Below, piece after piece: positions 1-12,127 of a stretch of DNA of 64,000 bases. Every line of letters starts with the position of its first letter. The stretch's first letter is position 1. The stretch comes from Amoebophrya sp. A120 (taxonomy: Eukaryota; Sar; Dinophyceae; Syndiniales; Amoebophryaceae). The stretch lies in assembly GCA_905178155.1 (NCBI GenBank), contig CAJINV010000008.1, positions 2,591,896-2,655,895 of the forward strand. The letters run 5' to 3'. The notes under the pieces were generated by a model, which was not told the DNA's origin, searched no databases, and was given only the letters and a program-made list of their open reading frames with translations. The translations under genes and the position numbers were made by a program.

Positions 1-3000
1 GTTGTGGTTCTCGTGGTTGACTAGCCCGTTGTAGTTCTTTTTGATTTTGTTGTGATTTTCATTATTATTTCCCAAAAACACCGGCAAGACTACACTGGAA
101 CGAGTCTTGCGCGGACTCACACTGCCTTGATGTGCGTCGTCCTGCTGGTTCCGACCAGCAGAGTTCTTGTGCTGACCGCGGCTGGACTTAGATATTACAC
201 GCTCTCCCGACGACGTCCATCCGGTTCCGGGTGCCGTAGTTGCATCTCCTCTCGACCGTCGCGAGGACGAACACGCGAGCATCATGTCCGACGCGGACAC
301 GCTGCTTCTGCGATGCGGCTCCAGCTGCGCTTGTTCTGGGTAAACGCTTCCATTGGCGCTCCTGGTTGGCGCCTTTGTAGTAATGCAGCTCGAGGTCGCG
401 GTCCCGGGAACTGCCTCTGGTCCACCTCGCACATCATCAGCATGCTGCTCATTATCGCACATTTCGCTGCACGGATTGTAGAAAGCGTTCTTCTTTTCCA
501 ACTGCTTCAGCGAACGCGGGCTCAGGGCAGAACGAGAAATCACGGCCGAATCACCATTGGCCTCGCAGGCTCTGCTGTAGTTGTCCCCGGGTTCTACTTG
601 CTGCAACTGTTTCATTTTCCCGAGAGGAGCTTCGCAACGACTAGGACCGAAAACATGATCATCGTCACAGCAGTTCAAGAATTCGTCGTCGCGGTCCAAA
701 TCTTCGTACTTTAGCATAAACCGAAACCGCTCTTGGATCCTCGCGGACGCAGAAGGCGAGGGCCTTTTGTTAGAAGAAGCTGAATGCACGCCCTCCAAAG
801 TTGCTGCTGTGGTTGTACGGTCAGTCGTCGTGCTAGCGCCGTTGTGCAGTTTCTTGGTACTTCCATTCCCTCCGCGGGACATTGATCCAGCGCGAGTAGA
901 AGACGTCGAGGGGGACCTGCGATGTTGAACCGAGCTAGAAGCAGAGGTAGATGAACTACCGACACGTGTATTCCCCCCACCGCCCCCAGCCGTCGCACCC
1001 AGGGTGAACTCGATGCCTCGCCAAACGCGGGCGCTGAGAGCGCAGTCGTCCAAGATGCGCTGTCCGTCCACGGTGAGCCGCACGGTTTTCTTCTTCAGAC
1101 TGTGCGCGAGCTCGATCAGGCTGTGTCGGCGGTGCAGCCCCAGCCCGTACTGCACCTCCCAGGAGTAATTCACTTTCGCAATCAGCTCGATCTTGCTGGG
1201 GACGTCTCTCGCAAACTCCTCGTGCCAACTGTCGAAGGGACTGGCACCCAGAAACCGCCCAGCCAGGGGTTGAAGGGCCTCAGAGTGGTGCTGGTGGTGG
1301 TCGTGCCAAGGACCGTTTTCATCATTAGTTTTCGCTGGATCGCCGTGTTCTTGGTCCGCCCCGCAGCCGCGGCCGCGTCCGGAGCGAAAATCCGGGCGGC
1401 CGCTATTGTTCTCAGCACCCACGGTCGTGGAGCTGGTACGTACGAGCTGCACATCGGGGAAGACGTTGAACAGGGGACCACCCGAAGTCGTAAATGAACG
1501 CTCCTGATCTGCAGAATAATTCTGATCCTCCTGATCCATATCACGCCGGCGCCTCGTCGCAGGAGCCTGTTGCGGCTTCCCGACCTTGCTGAGCCGGATT
1601 TTCAGGGGGTTGCGCTGTAAATGTAGGTTGCCGCAAAAGTACACTACCTGAAATGTGTGCGTCGAGCGGGGAAGGTGCACGGGCACGAAAATCGTGTCCA
1701 AATCCTCCCACTGCCGCTCGTGCAGCTGCCGCACCACCAGGTCCATGCGATTCCGATGATCCGGTCGTGCTGCAGTGGCATTACCGCTACCTCCGAGATT
1801 GGTCTGCTCTCGTCCCTGCTCCCCTCCGCCGGTCGTTTTTGATGCAACTTGTTCCGCAGTATCATGTCGGCCTCTGTTGTGGTGGTGCAACAGCAAATTT
1901 TCTTCGAGCCACACCCGTACCTTCCTGGACTTCCTCGATAGCGTCGCGTGGATCAGAAACTCCGCACAGACCACGGGTTTATTCTTCTCGACGTTGCTTA
2001 AAGTCGTCGCCTCTTGTTCTTTTTCGTGCGGAGGTGCCTTAGCATTTATTTTCCGTCTGCTACTTTTCGGCGCCACAAAGAAACGCTTTGCGGGGCTGCC
2101 TTGCTCTGGTGGCTTCGCCTTTCGCGCGGACGAAAACAAGGATGTGGCTGAGATCCTCCTAGTTGTGGTTTTGGTTTTCGTTGGTGAGACTGAGGAGCTC
2201 TGTGTGGAACTGCAATCAGCATAATAATTTCCAGCACCGCCGCGTGACGAGACCGACCCTGCTCGTCTTCTAGTTGTCCGCGCTCCTCCTGTCGCGAAAG
2301 AAGACGAAGAGGACGACGAACAGCTCTTATGCTTGCCATAATTCTGGTAGAGATACTTGTTTTCGGGCAGAACCAGCCCAAAGTCGGGCGAATGCAGGTC
2401 CCTCCGTACTTTGATCGTCCACTGGTACGCCGTCTTGCTCGTGCTCGCGAGCCGTCCCACGTTTTTGCTCTATCAAAAAGAAAAATCCCCCCTCCCCATA
2501 TCGAAAACGAAATCTGTGGTGCAGTATCTGAGTACATCACAGATCGCATTTGTTTTGCTGGAGAGGACTGCAGACCCATATCAGGCCTGAGTAGAGCGGC
2601 TTTGACTTAGGCGCTTAGCATGAAAAGCGTCCGTGATGTTGGCTCAACAGCATGACAAACCGGCTCTATAATGGGACGGAAGCTGCTGCCCTTGTCTTCT
2701 TGCAACACAAACGTGATTTGTGACCTCAAATCAGCAACGCAAATTTTCGAAAGCCTACCTCTTCAATATGGGGAGGGGGGATTTTTCCTTGCGATATGCT
2801 CTCCTCCACGACCTCCAGCAGAGACGCGTCGCTCGTGCTGGTCTCAATGTGCTGGCGTCGACCAGAACCACAGGCGGAAACGCCCTTCATGTTAACGACG
2901 CCGTCGTGCCCGCTCTCGTGCTCTGCTGGACGAAAAGCCAAGGTTTTGTAGTAGATGCCGTGATATATTGCGATACTTTTCTTTTTCCATTTCCATGGAC

Positions 3001-3112
3001 GGCTGTGTGTGCTGTTTCCATTTCCATGGACCTGGCGGCGCGTGTGTGTGCTGAACTTTGGCCTTCGAAGACCTAGAAAAATATTTGATCGTAAAAGAAG
3101 GAACTCATGCAA
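1..3112 (-). CDS. Long low-complexity protein, C-terminus outside window
   Basis: I do not recognise this protein. An open frame runs without a stop from about 2465 to base 1 and continues off the window. Its upstream exon (3112 to 2802, first Met at 3112, tentative) is separated from it by the introner-like element at 2471-2796. Joining the exons with one copy of the 5-bp duplication gives ...LLEVVEES-KNVGRLAST..., which keeps the frame. The product is rich in Ser, Thr, Gln and Asn, with short better-ordered blocks such as FVPVHLPRSTHTFQVVYFCG and KIELIAKVNYSWEVQYGLGL; it has no clear membrane segment. The stop-free length of over 800 codons and the exact splice are strong evidence that it is coding. 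The start codon is uncertain, and a direct repeat (TTTCCATTTCCATGGAC, twice near 2984-3031) lies within the first exon. Confidence 0.7.
2471..2796. mobile_element. Introner-like element, family B, TSD TGCTC
   Basis: It begins TATCAAAAAGAAAAATCCCC and ends in the inverted counterpart (GGGGATTTTTCCTTGCGATA). It is flanked by perfect 5-bp duplications TGCTC (2466-2470 and 2797-2801). Removing the element plus one duplication fuses the two exons of the leftmost gene in frame. Confidence 0.85.
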
Positions 3113-4143
3113 AAGTCAATGAATCAAGCAAGTCGCTTCAGAACCACTGAGACGAAAGCGAACACGAACAGCTTTCAACAAACTGACTGTCCAACACAAT
3201 CAATGCATGGGACAGTGTGCCTGAGAAACCAAAGGAGCGCAGCACGGTGTAAAAGTCATGCTATGGTCGCACTGTAATGTATGAAATTATCACACCAGAC
3301 ACACTATGTGCTTTCCGTGAGCAGGCTACTTGCAATTAGCAAGGCACTACTTCAGTGAGCCGCGCTCACGAATCTATCTTCGAATCAAATGAAATGGGAA
3401 AGTATGGGGCATTGCCAGCATGGCTCTCCGATTTCCGTCGCAGACTGGGACTGCTGCATCAGGGTTCCTGATGCGGGGGAATTACTCAGGTCAGCGCTTA
3501 GGCTTCGCGTTCTTCGAACTTCTATCTTCAACAGGAGCATTGCCGGTGGCGTTCCGGGTCGTGCATGATCTTCATCTTCTATTGCGCCGGTATAATAAAT
3601 TCTTGCGGACCACCTCCAATCATATGAAGACCTTGCGTTCAACGTCCAAGTTCAATATCATTTCCACACGGCAGGAGTCACTTCCGCAGCCACAACACCA
3701 GAACTCGCAGACGCAGTGTCTGACGTCCGGCTTTCATTCGGTAAGGTGTCGGTTGGTGGTGGCAGGGACGAACAAGCCAGACCCAAAGTTGATGTCGCTG
3801 TACTCCTAGTCCACCACCTCCTCGGGGGAGAATAAATGCTGAAACGCCGGTCAGGTGGTGGTCGGCGAAAGTATTCTTTGCTTCCTGTCGCCGATATTTT
3901 TACCACACGAAGAACCCGGCTACGTACTGCTTTACTCAGCCGATTTTCTTCCGCCATATGTAGATTTCTTGCTGCTTGAAATACCTTAAAAATATTTGTA
4001 TGAACAAGTTGTACACACGATCTTCACCGGGAGTAGCTGTTGTTTGCAACGACATTTTTTGCATCTTCTTCTTCGTAGTTCATGTTCCCTGATGAAACAA
4101 CAAATGGAAATGACTCGTCCAAGTCCTGAGAGACAGCTACATA
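3113..4143. other. Intergenic stretch with one unassigned small ORF
   Basis: This lies between the 5' end of the leftmost gene and the 3' end of Vps26. The minus strand has a 99-codon ORF (3957-3658, starting MAEENRLSKAVRSRVLRVVK) and an 85-codon ORF (3642-3385). Neither resembles a family I know, and no splice joining them is obvious. The stretch may hold one short gene or only untranslated sequence. Confidence 0.35.
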
Positions 4144-6429
4144 TTAACCAGGTTCATTGATTTCTTGCTGTTGGTAGTGGTACCCCATTCCCATACAAAG
4201 GTAAAACATGTTCCTGTTGCACGTATACATGCTGTGCCCCCAGAAAAAAAAGTGACAAACTCCTATACCTCCTATCCTCTTCATCCACCAGCACCAGATT
4301 GAGAAAGTATTTCACCGAGAACTTGTTTTGTACGTTTTTGTATGTCGGCTGGAGGTCGACCCCCGAGAGGTAGAAGCGGACGGGAATGCATTCCCCCCGC
4401 ACCGGCGCACCGTCCATGATTTCGAACTTGGTCAGCGTTTCGTTGTCGCTGCTCTGGTTCTGCGCACCGGACCCCGTGGTTTCGCGCCGGATTATGTTCA
4501 GCTCCATGTATCAAATGTAAAAATGTCTGGGTCTGGAAGATTGCCAGGTTTGTCATGCTTGTCTGGCATGACTCTAAAATATGTCATGCACGTTACCCAA
4601 GAGCCCCACTTTGCTGTCATGCAGAAACGCAGTTTTTCATGCAGAATAGCCAACACCTAGAAGCTCAACAGCTTGTCATGCTGCGCCAGCACTTGTGGCC
4701 TCTTCATGACACGCCACCCAGCATCACAAGTTTCCAGACCCAGACATTTTTACATTCGATACCATGTGCTTGATCTTGATTCGCACCAGCAGAAAGTACA
4801 CCTTCCCTACCACCACATCCTTCATATGGTACTTGCTTTTATCGTACCTGAGTACAGAAGTAGTGGGGTGTCAAAACGAGCAGGATCTCGGTGAAAAGAA
4901 TACTTGCAGGTTGTAACTGTAAGTGTCGGCGTCGGCCACAGCACAGCTACGTGATATGTAATAAATAAATTACAGTGAACAAAATCAAAAACCAACTGTG
5001 AAGCAACAAAAATAAAAATCATGACAGAGAAGCAAGACACGTTGCAGTAAATACTCAAACTCGATGTGCAAGCAGTCCTCTATGCCGACCTCCATCTTGA
5101 TGGTATTGTTGATGTCTGGAACGGTGAAGCTGTTGAGTACAATTTTGCATGTTTTTATGCCGCAGATGCAGATGCACAAGGGCATCAGTAAAAACTCGCA
5201 ACGAAGTTAAAGTAAAGTAAGTTATTTTATCAATACTTTGAATTACAGCTACAAACTAAAGCTAAAACTTCATTCAACGTGCACAAACGAAAAACTATAC
5301 AGGTTCTGCACGACGAGGTCGACTTCCTTGGTGATGTTCGAGCTATAATTCCTGACCACCACCAGCCGGACGAAGACTATCCACCGCAAAAGTGTCTCGC
5401 TCGTTTGGAAAATTAATTGTGATGCGCGGCTGGCATGGGTCTGAATAGATACTACAACTGCGGTGCATATTCTTGCAGACATCATGCCGTGTGAAGATGT
5501 CGTGTATTGCTGAAAATCTTGAACAAATTGCTACCACCTTCAGATACATCAAAAATTTTCCAGCGAATTTATTCTAGCAGAGACACCATGCGTAAAGTAG
5601 CGGAGCCGCACATTTATCCCTGAGTAGGTCTCGCACTGCTTTATCAAATGTAAAAATGTCTGGGTCTGGAAACTTGTGATGCTGTGTGGCGTATCATGAG
5701 GAGGCCACAATTGCTGGCTCAGCATGACAAGTTTCTGAGCTTCTAGGTGTTGCCTATTCTGCATGACAAACTACGTTTCTGCATGACAGAAAAGCGCAGC
5801 TCTTTGGTAATGTGCATGACAGATTTAGGAGTCATGCCAGACAAGCATGACAAACTTGCATTCTTCCAGACCCAGACATTTTTACACTTGATATGCTTGT
5901 CCACTGAGCCAAATCGGAACTTCCACTGTTTTGACTCGAATATCGCGCCGGGAGGCTCCAGGTCTTTGACGATCGCAAAAAAATCGTAGCTGTTACCTAG
6001 CAAGGAGTTTTAAGAGGGCGCTCGGTCGGTCGTGGTTTTGTTTAACAAAATAAACTAACAACTTCTTCATCTTCTGATGAGGCTGCAGTATCTATTCAGA
6101 AAGGAAGAGCAGCAGGAGGAGAGAGAACTAAGTACAGCTACAGTCCGTGGCGACCACATCGACATCTAGAAAAATCATTTTTAGTAAGTACTTTTGTCGT
6201 AGATCATGTCCACCTGGCCAATGAGTTCGACTCGTATGCCCTGGTGGTCGACCTTCTTTCCGGGTCGCACGGACACGACAGCGGTACCGTTGACATCCTC
6301 TCCGTCCGTATATATGTAGGCGCGCTCGCCCTTCTTGTCCCGGCCAAGCGGCGCCGTTTTTCGGTTTTCCTCCGCATCCAGTGTGATGTCCACCGTGCAT
6401 GGAGTACCTCCGAAAAAACCGGACAGCAT
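4144..6429 (-). CDS. VPS26: Vps26 retromer subunit
   Basis: Vps26 is the arrestin-fold subunit of the retromer, which retrieves cargo from endosomes. The conserved series is present in order: [155 protein letters not shown] and [20 protein letters not shown]. Exons by splice logic: 6429-6192, 5996 to about 5894, about 5641-5595, 5377-5301, 5129-5055, 4847-4762, 4508 to about 4266, then a last short exon ([11 protein letters not shown]) to the stop at 4144. Three junctions are introner-like elements; others are GT-AG (for example GTACTTACTA...CTAG). The start MLSGFFGG at 6429 matches the usual short N-terminus; an in-frame Met at 6483 is the alternative. The last junction has no clear GT-AG. 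Confidence 0.95.
4509..4761. mobile_element. Introner-like element, family A, TSD CCATG
   Basis: Ends TATCAAATGTAAAAATGTCT / AGACATTTTTACATTCGATA, then GGGTCTGGAA and its complement inward. Perfect duplications CCATG lie at 4504-4508 and 4762-4766. It sits in Vps26 between RIKIKH and MELNIIRRE; keeping one copy gives the expected KHMELNII. The internal hairpin GTCATGC-TTGTCTG-GCATGAC is present near 4553. Confidence 0.92.
5378..5594. mobile_element. Degenerate introner-like element in Vps26
   Basis: It starts TATCCACCGCAAAAGTGTCT and ends AGACACCATGCGTA, so both ends carry a GTGTCTC motif in inverted orientation, and TATC is kept on one side only. The flanks AAGAC and AAGTA match at 3 of 5. 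Splicing across it restores [15 protein letters not shown], as expected for Vps26. It is an old copy by appearance. Confidence 0.65.
5642..5893. mobile_element. Introner-like element, family A, TSD TGCTT
   Basis: Family A inverted ends with perfect duplications TGCTT (5637-5641 and 5894-5898). On the sense strand the joint is GTGGACAAGCA|G TGC GAG, giving [18 protein letters not shown], the conserved Vps26 order. No cut inside the AAGCA duplication gives a GT-AG pair. Confidence 0.92.
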
Positions 6430-6483
6430 TTTTCTGACGTCTTCCTGACGGCGCTTCTTCTCCTTTCGCACGCGCCTCGGCAC

Positions 6484-8240
6484 AGCACTTTTTGCTCGCG
6501 ACTACGAAAAGGAATCGTCCTGCCGTCCTCCTTGTCGCTGCACCCACTTTTAATGCTGGGGGCTTTGCTCCCTGCTACCCCTAACTCCTGATTGACGGAC
6601 CACGACGACAGGCGGTCGAGGTCGTCAATATAGTGCACCCGGTGCCTCCTGCGTCAAGCCCGCGTCTTCCTACAATTTTCCGCAGGAACTGGAACTTACA
6701 CCTTCTGTGTCGTGGTGCCCTGCACTACTCGTTCGAGATGAACTATGCTCGGCCGGGGCTCTCGGCCCGCGATTAACTATGCTCGGGCGTAGGTGACAGG
6801 GGTTGTCCTTTTCTTGATGGAAAACTACCTCCGAACTGGAGCACGCACTGACTTGGTGGTCTTGTCTGCAACGCAGGGGGCGCATGTGCTTGTCGTGGAA
6901 CGTCGCAAAAATCTAATTCATTCCCAGCACGCATGATCCTCTGCTGCGGTACACGTCGTGTCGTCCGTGCTCAGCTGTCGTCGTGTGCCAGCACAACTCG
7001 GAGTCGGTTTTGAAAATCAGTATCACATCAAGAAGATTATCTGGCTGCCCTGTCCTGTGTCCTCGACTTCAGTCTGCTGATATGACACCGGCACCAGTTC
7101 AGGGTCGACGACGTCCAAGAGTGCCTATGACTGCTGCTGCACGTCGGCCCGGTAGTACTGCTACTGGTGAGCGGTGATGTCGCTGGAAAACGCCTCGTAA
7201 AACTTTTCCGAGAACCCGTAGTTCCTTCGTGTCGTCTTCTCGCCGGCGGCCACCCCAAAATAGATACGTCGCATCGATTTTTACAGCAGTCTCAGATGAC
7301 CAGAAGAGGAACTACAGTCAACGTCATGGTGTTGTTTCCGTAAAAAGTAGTACTGCGGCCATCGTTCCCGCAAAAATCATCATGAATTCGAGGCCTAATT
7401 GTCGGCGAATCTCAATCTCAAAGCGACAAATGGACTTAGTGTGAAACAAAAGATCAAAAATTTCATCCAGTGCAGCCGTTTGGCTCGATGACTGTAGAAC
7501 AAAGTTTGCTTAAAATCATTGCAATAATCACGTCACAATGATGAAGCAATACATAGAGTTGTAAAAGGAGCGCAACTATGCCTAGTCGGATCTAAAGTTG
7601 CTTGCTCAGCCATGTCGTGGTTGAGTGATCTGTAGTTAGAAGTGTATTTCGATTTCATCCACGATCTTCTATAGTCATGCCGGTGATCGCAAGAACGGCG
7701 GCCAAACAATGGAAATCAATCGCCGAACACGATGCTAATTCAGTGGAACCTGCTACCGTGTTACAATCCTTAACTTGCCTGCTTCTCAGGAGCACGCCAT
7801 CTATACATAGTTTTTTAGATGCCTCTGCCTATGCGCGCTGATGGATCGCATCAAGTATACAGGAGGAGATGCAGGAGCAAACGCCTGTGCTAGTTCTCTT
7901 TGTCATCTGTCACGACGGCATGAGCGGAATCCGGTTCTTTCATGAAGCACATGTCCTTTATTTGCGTGGGGGTGGTAAAAATCAAGCTGTGAACTTTTGT
8001 TGTATCTATAGCACTATGTTGAAGTTGATGCTGTCTCATAATGTTGAGAATCAAACTACTGAATAAGTAAACTCTAGTTGCCTAGTAAAAGCCCTTCATT
8101 CCTATACTTTTTCCTCGATCTCGTAACAATGCTTGCATTCGACATCCCGTCAGAGCGGTCTCGACATGACGCCTCTACGTTATCTTATGGTAAAAACACG
8201 TTGCAATCCTAAAGCAAGTTGATGACAACAAAAACAAGTT
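6484..8240. other. No supportable gene; upstream region of Vps26
   Basis: Between Vps26 and the next gene I find no ORF with family resemblance or convincing splice chain. A short direct repeat AACTATGCTCGG flanks a GC-rich block near 6743-6790 containing GGCCGGGGCTCTCGGCC. The rest (7450-8240) is AT-rich and featureless to my reading. Confidence 0.4.
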
Positions 8241-8481
8241 TTATTTTCGTGTTGCGTTTCGTCCGAATGAAAACACCAGGGAATGTATCTCAATGAGACC
8301 ATCCATTTTCACGAAAGCTGAAAAGTGGCAATCAAGTTTAACTTTAAGGTCTGCCTCTGCCTCAGACTCGTCTGTATTATTTCTTGCTGTGGTTCTAGTT
8401 TTGGTTTTAACATTAACATCATGAACAGGTACATTACCGTCTCTGAAGACCGAGCGATCTGCAACTTCATCCTTCGTTCCA

Positions 8482-9756
8482 TTATGTGGAGCGCAGTCCA
8501 AAACCAAAAGTTTTTTCTAGCTCCTCAGCCTCAAATGAAATATCTTCACTCCGATTCTTATGGGTGGACCGTCTGGAAGGTAGACCACCCTGCATACGAG
8601 AAGCAGCGAATTCTGCTCTAAGTCTCACCATTTCATCCGCCACCTACGACCAGATCACGGGGACCACGCTGTGCACGATCCTGTCCGCTTGTCGCCGGAC
8701 CTCTTCGGGTAGGGCCGGATTCTGTTGGCACTTCTGCAACGCGTTGAGCCCCGCATACTGCAACTTGTTGCCGAACAGAATGTACTTCGCGATTCGGGTC
8801 TGCGCGTTGGTGTCTGCTTTGATTCCCCGGTCCACGCGGTCGAGCCGCTCCAGCGCCACTCCGATCTTTTCCAAGTTCTGGAAGGAAAAAATGTGTTGGT
8901 GTAAAAATAAATCTGCGTTCTTGCAGACGGCGATCTTCATGCAAGAGTAACACATTTACTTCTTATCCAACGCCGAAAAATCATGTTGGAGCACGACCAA
9001 AGATATCATCCCGAGCAGAGAGAGTTCATACGTGCCTTGAAGGAAGTGCTGGTGCTATCGCACATCACCGATTTTCCTAACGAGCACGAGCAATTCTAGC
9101 GGTGATATATGTATCATGGACTGACATGGATCGCAAAAGGTTATGCACTAGACACACTTTCTTTCTTGGATACAGGTGCAGGGCGGACGAATCGGCGGAT
9201 GACGAGGAGGACACCAGAGACCTATTTTTCGGGCACAATTCAAGCGACGTAAGCGTATGACAAATCAAGATACCTCATAATGACACAACCGGTTAATTTT
9301 CACTTAGCGTCCAGAACCATATCAGGGAGAACCCCTTGTTGATACCACACTGCTACGTAAGAGTAAGACTTCAATAGCTGACAAAATTCAAAGAATGTCG
9401 AATCTATCTGAGTACGTGAGCTGCCCGATGCAGATGTCCAACAGCTCTGCGATTTGACCTTCGTCGTCCACCATATGCAACAGAAAAAAAGCAAAAGCTG
9501 ACTTGCTCTCACGTGTCTCACGAAAAATGGCACTGGTGCTGTTGCATGTTTATTTTTCTTTGCCATGACCATTTTTGCCCTGATGTTCATCACACCGCAA
9601 GAACAAACTCGAAGCAAAAGCAGAAATGTCCAATGAAGATTGTACAGAATTATCACTTTTACGAATTATTTTTCCGCTTGGATAAAAATTGTGTTCGATG
9701 GTCTCCGGAAAAGAAGCCCAGTCGTCTCCCGAAGAAGACAAGGACGAGGTAGACAA
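8482..9756 (-). CDS. Hypothetical multi-exon protein, helical core
   Basis: I do not recognise it. A first segment begins MSTSSLSSSGDDWASFPETI at 9756. The clearest exon lies at about 8882-8650, after an acceptor TTTCCTTCCAG, and encodes NLEKIGVALERLDRVDRGIK, then ADTNAQTRIAKYILFGNKLQ and NALQKCQQNPALPEEVRRQA, an amphipathic helical stretch typical of a real protein. A last exon after ...CTCGTATGCAG encodes ...SEDISFEAEELEKTFGFGLR and stops near 8482. Exon joints between 9550 and 8890 are not resolved, so the protein could be two genes. No introner-like element is seen here. Confidence 0.45.
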
Positions 9757-9940
9757 CCTGCTTGTGTATATTCAGATACCGTGATTAGGATTAGCAGTTT
9801 TTTCCTCTTCTGTCTTCTGTATTAGCGCTTTGCTTTCAGTTTCACCTTAATAGGTTGTGAGTACCACTTACATTTTTGCTCAATTCTGGGCCTGCGCGAA
9901 AACGGCAAAAATGAACATCAAGATGATGAACAAGTCAAAA
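9757..9940. other. Short intergenic spacer
   Basis: AT-rich spacer between two minus-strand genes. I see no coding or structural feature in it. Confidence 0.4.
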
Positions 9941-12127
9941 TTACAAACTACAAGCCGGAGTAAAGCGAAGATCCTGCCGTTGAAAATCCTGATCCCAGAG
10001 CATATTGCACAGGCCTGTTAGCCACCACCACGCTGAAAAAAAAAATAAGAAAGTAGTACCCTTGCTTTTCCTGGCTGCGAACCGCCCGTGCAGCCGCCAT
10101 TCCCGCTGTGTCGTGTCCAGAAATGATCGCAGGATCTCTTCCATCAGGATCTTTTCCATCACCCGCAACGTCTCCGGTCGAAGAAGAAGACCACGACTTC
10201 GAAGCAGACTTCCGGAACCGCAAGGACTGACCGTTCGTGTTTATCTCCCCGTCAATTCCCTGTTCCCGACCAGCTCCCGTGCGGTCTTCGGAGAAGAAAG
10301 TGGTAGAAGCGGAATTCAAAGGAGCCGCATGTTCTTGTTGACCCTTCTGTTTACTACCCGGCGCTACACTTCTTGGCAAAACGATCCCCTCCTGCGCCAT
10401 CAACACGGCCATTGGACTGGGCGGAACGATCCGGGTCGTCGAAGAAAAGTTTGGGTCGTCGTGCGCCGCCCGCCCTATGCATTGCAAATGCTCACGTGGT
10501 CTGGGCGTTGTTTTGGAAAGAAAAGGATGCAGCTTTGCAATGCTCTCCGTCAGCGGCCACAGAAAAATCAGGTGTCATGAACCTCCAGTAGCAAAAGCCA
10601 TTCACTTTTCCTTTTGCGCACACCGAAAGAGGATTTCATCTCATGCAGAGTACTCAACCTTGCAAAGCTCTCGCAAATGAACCTCTAACGCCGAGCGCTG
10701 CATTTCGGACCTTCACCTTCTGGGCCGCGCAAAGCCTGCATGACGAACATCCTGATCCTTCTTTTTCCAGCCTGCCCGCCCCACATTATTTGCACATGGA
10801 TACAATCTGCAGCAGTACTATTCACGTCATGTCCTTGGTGAGACAGTGCGCCATCCACCTGTTCAGACGACGCCGACGAAGCATGGGACCGCGACCGCGA
10901 GTAAGTTCGCGCGCTTCCACTTGCACCTCCCGAGCCCCTGTCCTGCAACAAATCCCTGGCCAAAAGGCTTCCCGAGTGGTCGTCCCCAGGGGTGGAAGTA
11001 GGTGTGTCCGTGGTCGGCGTCGGGATCTTCATCGAAGTGAGCATTCCAAGCTGCTGGTCCCGGACATCTTCACCAGCTGATGCGCTGAAACCCGGCGACA
11101 GCACTCCTTTCTTCTCATTCTCGCGCCGATTATGGATTGTAAAAATGTCTGGGTCTGGAAGGTTGGAACTTGTAATGCTAGCTTTCTATACCTAGAAAAT
11201 CTGTATTGCATAACCAACAAAAGTCGCAGCCTCTTTTGTCATGCAAAAACGCAGCTTCTTATGCGGATTGCGTATGAGAAAGCGTTGTGGGAAGTTGTCA
11301 TGCCGGACTGCATTCGGAAGTGTTTTCATCATGCACATTTTAGCATCACAAGTTTCCAGACCCAGACATTTTTGCATTTGATACCGCTCCTCATCTTGCA
11401 ACAGTGTGGCGTCCAGCGGCGAACCGGCTGTGCTGGTCGTGCAGGTCGACGCCTCTTCCTTCCCAGTGGTTCGGCTCGTATGCATTGCAAATACGTCTGG
11501 AGGGTGGTCTGGAGGTGGAAAGCTGTACGGATACATGTCAGTGAATATATCGCACCACCGCCAAGAGTGACAAGCTTTCTCGTGGCCTTGCCTTGCCGTG
11601 TATTCCGCAAAGAGAAACTGCGTTTTTGCATAAGTAGGAGAAGGCAAGAGGACGTCTTCCTCGTGGTCGTGCTGGCAACGGCAAAATCATATTTTTTCCG
11701 CAGCAATCACAGACAGTCAGAGTCATTCCGGACTAGCATGACATCACATCTCGCAAACGCAATCTGAATCTTCCCGACCCAGACGCATTATTTGCGGTGG
11801 ATAGCTCGTGCGCGAGGAAAATTTACGCGCTGGTGCTGCAAGTCCTCGTACAGCCTCGGCAGTTGTACACCCCTCGCGCAAACTCCGCTCCCGCGCGAGC
11901 TCCCCTTCGAGCTCCCGCTGCCGCTCCTGTAACTTCGACAGCTGTGCGTACAGAAACAGGAATGCCACTGACATCAGCATTGAAAAGCTGCCAAGAATGA
12001 TCGGCAAATAGGAGGTTCCCGTATGCAAGCGAAAAACTGAGGAGCGGAGGAATTTCCGGGGGCAGTTGAAGTTACGACCGTAGATGGTAGCAGTAGACAC
12101 AGCTTTTCCTTTTGTTTGTATTTTCAC
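9941..12127 (-). CDS. Single-pass membrane protein, Ser/Thr-rich tail
   Basis: Unrecognised. The N-terminal exon (from about 12127, start uncertain) has one hydrophobic segment, YLPIILGSFSMLMSVAFLFL, followed by a charged coiled coil, LSKLQERQRELEGELARERS. Three introner-like elements then interrupt it (11479-11803, 11131-11383, 10476-10802). Splicing at their duplications gives FSSRTS-RTTGKEEAST, LLQDEER-RENEKKGVLS and, less exactly, STAAD-GRAAHDDPNFSS, all in one frame. The tail is polar and low-complexity, ending near 9948. A 27-nt GTACTAC...TTTTCAG segment near 10030-10057 could be a very short intron; the frame is open with or without it. Topology suggests a small lumenal or outer N-terminus and a large cytosolic tail, but this is only an inference. 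Confidence 0.6.
10476..10802. mobile_element. Degenerate introner-like element
   Basis: It starts TATGCATTGCAAATGCTCAC followed by GTGGTCTGGG and ends TTATTTGCACATGGATA. The ends match the TATGCATTGCAAAT variant of family A, but I see no convincing duplication. It lies at a coding joint of the membrane-protein gene. Confidence 0.6.
11131..11383. mobile_element. Introner-like element, family A, TSD CCGAT/CCGCT
   Basis: Inverted ends with GTCTGGGTCTGGAA and TTCCAGACCCAGAC. Flanks CCGAT (11126-11130) and CCGCT (11384-11388) match at 3 of 5. Splicing yields LLQDEER-RENEKKG in frame. Confidence 0.82.
11479..11803. mobile_element. Introner-like element, TATGCATTGC variant, TSD GCTCG
   Basis: It starts TATGCATTGCAAATACGTCT and ends AGACGCATTATTTGCGGTGG + ATA. 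Perfect duplications GCTCG lie at 11474-11478 and 11804-11808. Removal with one copy kept joins ...SSRTS to RTTGKEE in frame. Confidence 0.85.

Noticed and set aside
52-714. Plus-strand 220-codon ORF at the left edge
   Set aside because: It is the shadow of the long minus-strand frame, which has matching exon structure and better composition.
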